Assembly (NCBI GenBank): GCA_030636255.1
Contig: DAOVXH010000035.1
Coordinates: 1 to 12,240 of the forward strand
Source of the DNA: Methanomassiliicoccales archaeon
GTDB lineage: Archaea; Thermoplasmatota; Thermoplasmata; SG8-5
Direction: 5' to 3'
DNA: 12,240 nt
The position numbers and the translations under genes were made by a program. Within the stretch, counting starts at the first letter, position 1, and every line of letters begins with the position of its first letter. Under the pieces are notes generated by a model. That model saw nothing but the letters and a program-made list of their open reading frames with translations, was not told where the DNA came from and did not search any database. This document shows, piece after piece, positions 11,190 through 12,240 of this stretch.

Positions 11190-12240
11190 TTAGGCCAGGG
11201 CAGGCTAATAATTTTGAGCAGTTGTTTGATGAAGCTCCGCTGCCGTATCAATCGCTGGATGAAAAGGGTATTATTCTCAAAGTTAACAAGGCCTGGCTTG
11301 ATGCGCTTGGATATGAAAAAGAAGAGGTAATTGGCAAATGGTTCGGAGACTTTTTGGCTTTGGAATTCCAAGAACATTTTAAAGAGAACTTTCCCAAGTT
11401 CAAAGAAGTCGGCAAGGCAAAAAATGTTGAATTAAAAATGGTCAGAAAAGATGAGAAGATAATTGATATTTCTTACAATTGCCAAGTTGGTTATGATGGT
11501 GATGGAAAATTCCTTCGAACACATTGTGTTTTTGATGACATTACTGAGCGCAGGAAAGCAGAAGAAGAATGGGTCATTGAAAAAGAAAAAGCCGAGACAT
11601 ACCTCAAGATAGCCGGCGTCATGATAATTACCATTAACTCAGAGGGCATCGTGACTATGATAAACCAAAAAGGATGTGATATCCTTGGGTATGATAAATC
11701 GGAAATTGTGGGAAAAAATTGGTTTGATAATTTCCTTCCAGAAAGGCTGAGAGAAGAGGTGCTAGGTGTCTCCCATCAAATCCTTGAAGGCGACCTGGAG
11801 CCTGTCAGAACATATGTTAATCCTGTTTTGAGAAAAGATGGAATTGAGCGTATCATCCTATGGGAAGCAACTTACGTCCATGATGATGCAGGAAAGATTA
11901 CTGGACACCTGAGTTCAGGTATGGATATCACAGAGCGCAAGGAAGCAGAGGAAGCACTCATAGAGAGCGAAGAGAAGTACCGATTACTAGCAAACAATGC
12001 CATTGAAACTATTTGGGTAATGGATCCTCAGGGAAAATTCACTTATCACAGCCCCTCTGTCATGAAACTCAGAGGTTACACACCAGAAGAAGCAAATAAT
12101 ATCTCACTTGCAGATACCATGGTACCTGAAAGCATGCCCCTCGTCAAAAGAATTTTTGAAGAGGAGAACAGTAAGCCAATGGCAGAACGCTGGGCAGAAC
12201 AGACCATTGAATTGAATATGTACAGAAAGGATGGTTCGGT
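11186..12240 (+). CDS. Multi-PAS sensory protein, probably a histidine kinase (3' end outside window)
   Basis: The frame is open from ATG 11186 to the window edge, giving 351 residues with no C-terminus. There are three PAS domains. The first, at about 9-125, has 'FEQLFDEAPLPYQSLDEKGIILKVNKAWLDALGYEKEEVIGKWF' and ends DDITERRKAEEE. The second, at about 137-255, has 'MIITINSEGIVTMINQKGCDILGYDKSEIVGKNW' and ends MDITERKEAEEAL. The third starts at about 259 with 'SEEKYRLLANNAIETIWVMDPQGKFTYHSPSVMKLRGYTPEE' and is cut by the edge. No transmembrane segment is seen, so sensing is probably cytoplasmic. The DIT.R..AE linkers are typical of PAS chains in archaeal histidine kinases, but no kinase domain is visible, so 'kinase' is inference. 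The start is uncertain: an upstream ATG at 11139 has the better ribosome site but is one base out of frame, and TTG at 11168 is a further in-frame option. Confidence 0.85.
   Translation, partial: MIRPGQANNFEQLFDEAPLPYQSLDEKGIILKVNKAWLDALGYEKEEVIGKWFGDFLALEFQEHFKENFPKFKEVGKAKNVELKMVRKDEKIIDISYNCQVGYDGDGKFLRTHCVFDDITERRKAEEEWVIEKEKAETYLKIAGVMIITINSEGIVTMINQKGCDILGYDKSEIVGKNWFDNFLPERLREEVLGVSHQILEGDLEPVRTYVNPVLRKDGIERIILWEATYVHDDAGKITGHLSSGMDITERKEAEEALIESEEKYRLLANNAIETIWVMDPQGKFTYHSPSVMKLRGYTPEEANNISLADTMVPESMPLVKRIFEEENSKPMAERWAEQTIELNMYRKDGS

Noticed and set aside
1..12240. CRISPR array, insertion sequence or prophage
   Set aside because: No regularly spaced repeats, transposase motifs, terminal inverted repeats or phage structural genes were seen. 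The only tandem repeat is the intragenic 18-bp pair.

Overview
The window reads as an archaeal chromosome segment of moderate, rather low GC. It is probably euryarchaeal and possibly Thermoplasmata-like, but lineage is inferred from gene families and not proven. The evidence is archaeal-style Shine-Dalgarno sites (GGTGA or GGTGAT a few bases before ATG), TATA-type promoters 40-50 bases upstream of most starts, one apparently leaderless gene, KaiC/RAD55-type RecA ATPases, a FilR1/DUF1724-type regulator, and large surface proteins with cadherin-like repeats.

Layout. Bases 1-57 hold the last 18 codons of an unidentified gene, followed by about 470 bases with little coding signal apart from one possible 39-residue minus-strand ORF. 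A secreted protein with an Ig-like domain and two 'GWNLVS...GYW' modules lies at 525-1490 (+). From 7430 down to 1579 everything is on the minus strand. In transcription order this is an 893-residue membrane-anchored repeat protein, two small paralogous winged-helix regulators, a strong hairpin terminator, a YdjM-like membrane protein, and a two-gene operon of a RecA-fold protein without a P-loop plus a KaiC-like ATPase. Diverging from the repeat protein is a GvpD/RAD55-like ATPase (about 7618-9063, +), whose 3' end overlaps a convergent winged-helix/KaiC operon (10131-9056, -). That operon diverges from a FilR1-type regulator (10253-10987, +). A multi-PAS sensory protein starts near 11139-11186 and runs off the right edge.

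How it may fit together (inference). Three KaiC-like ATPases, one P-loop-less RecA-like protein, three paralogous winged-helix proteins, a FilR1 regulator and a PAS sensor lie beside two surface proteins. Two promoters, those of the 893-residue surface protein and of one winged-helix gene, share the 10-mer TGATAATCAC at the same 21-base distance from the TATA box. Related ATCAC/GTGAT palindromes occur there and upstream of the PAS gene. This looks like a signalling and regulatory island controlling cell-surface proteins.

Two gene starts are anomalous. The ATPase at 7618 has no ATG/GTG/TTG before its Walker A strand, and an ATT sits where the start should be. The PAS gene has a good start at 11139 that is out of frame with the PAS domains by one base at a G6 tract. 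Either could be real biology or a sequence error.
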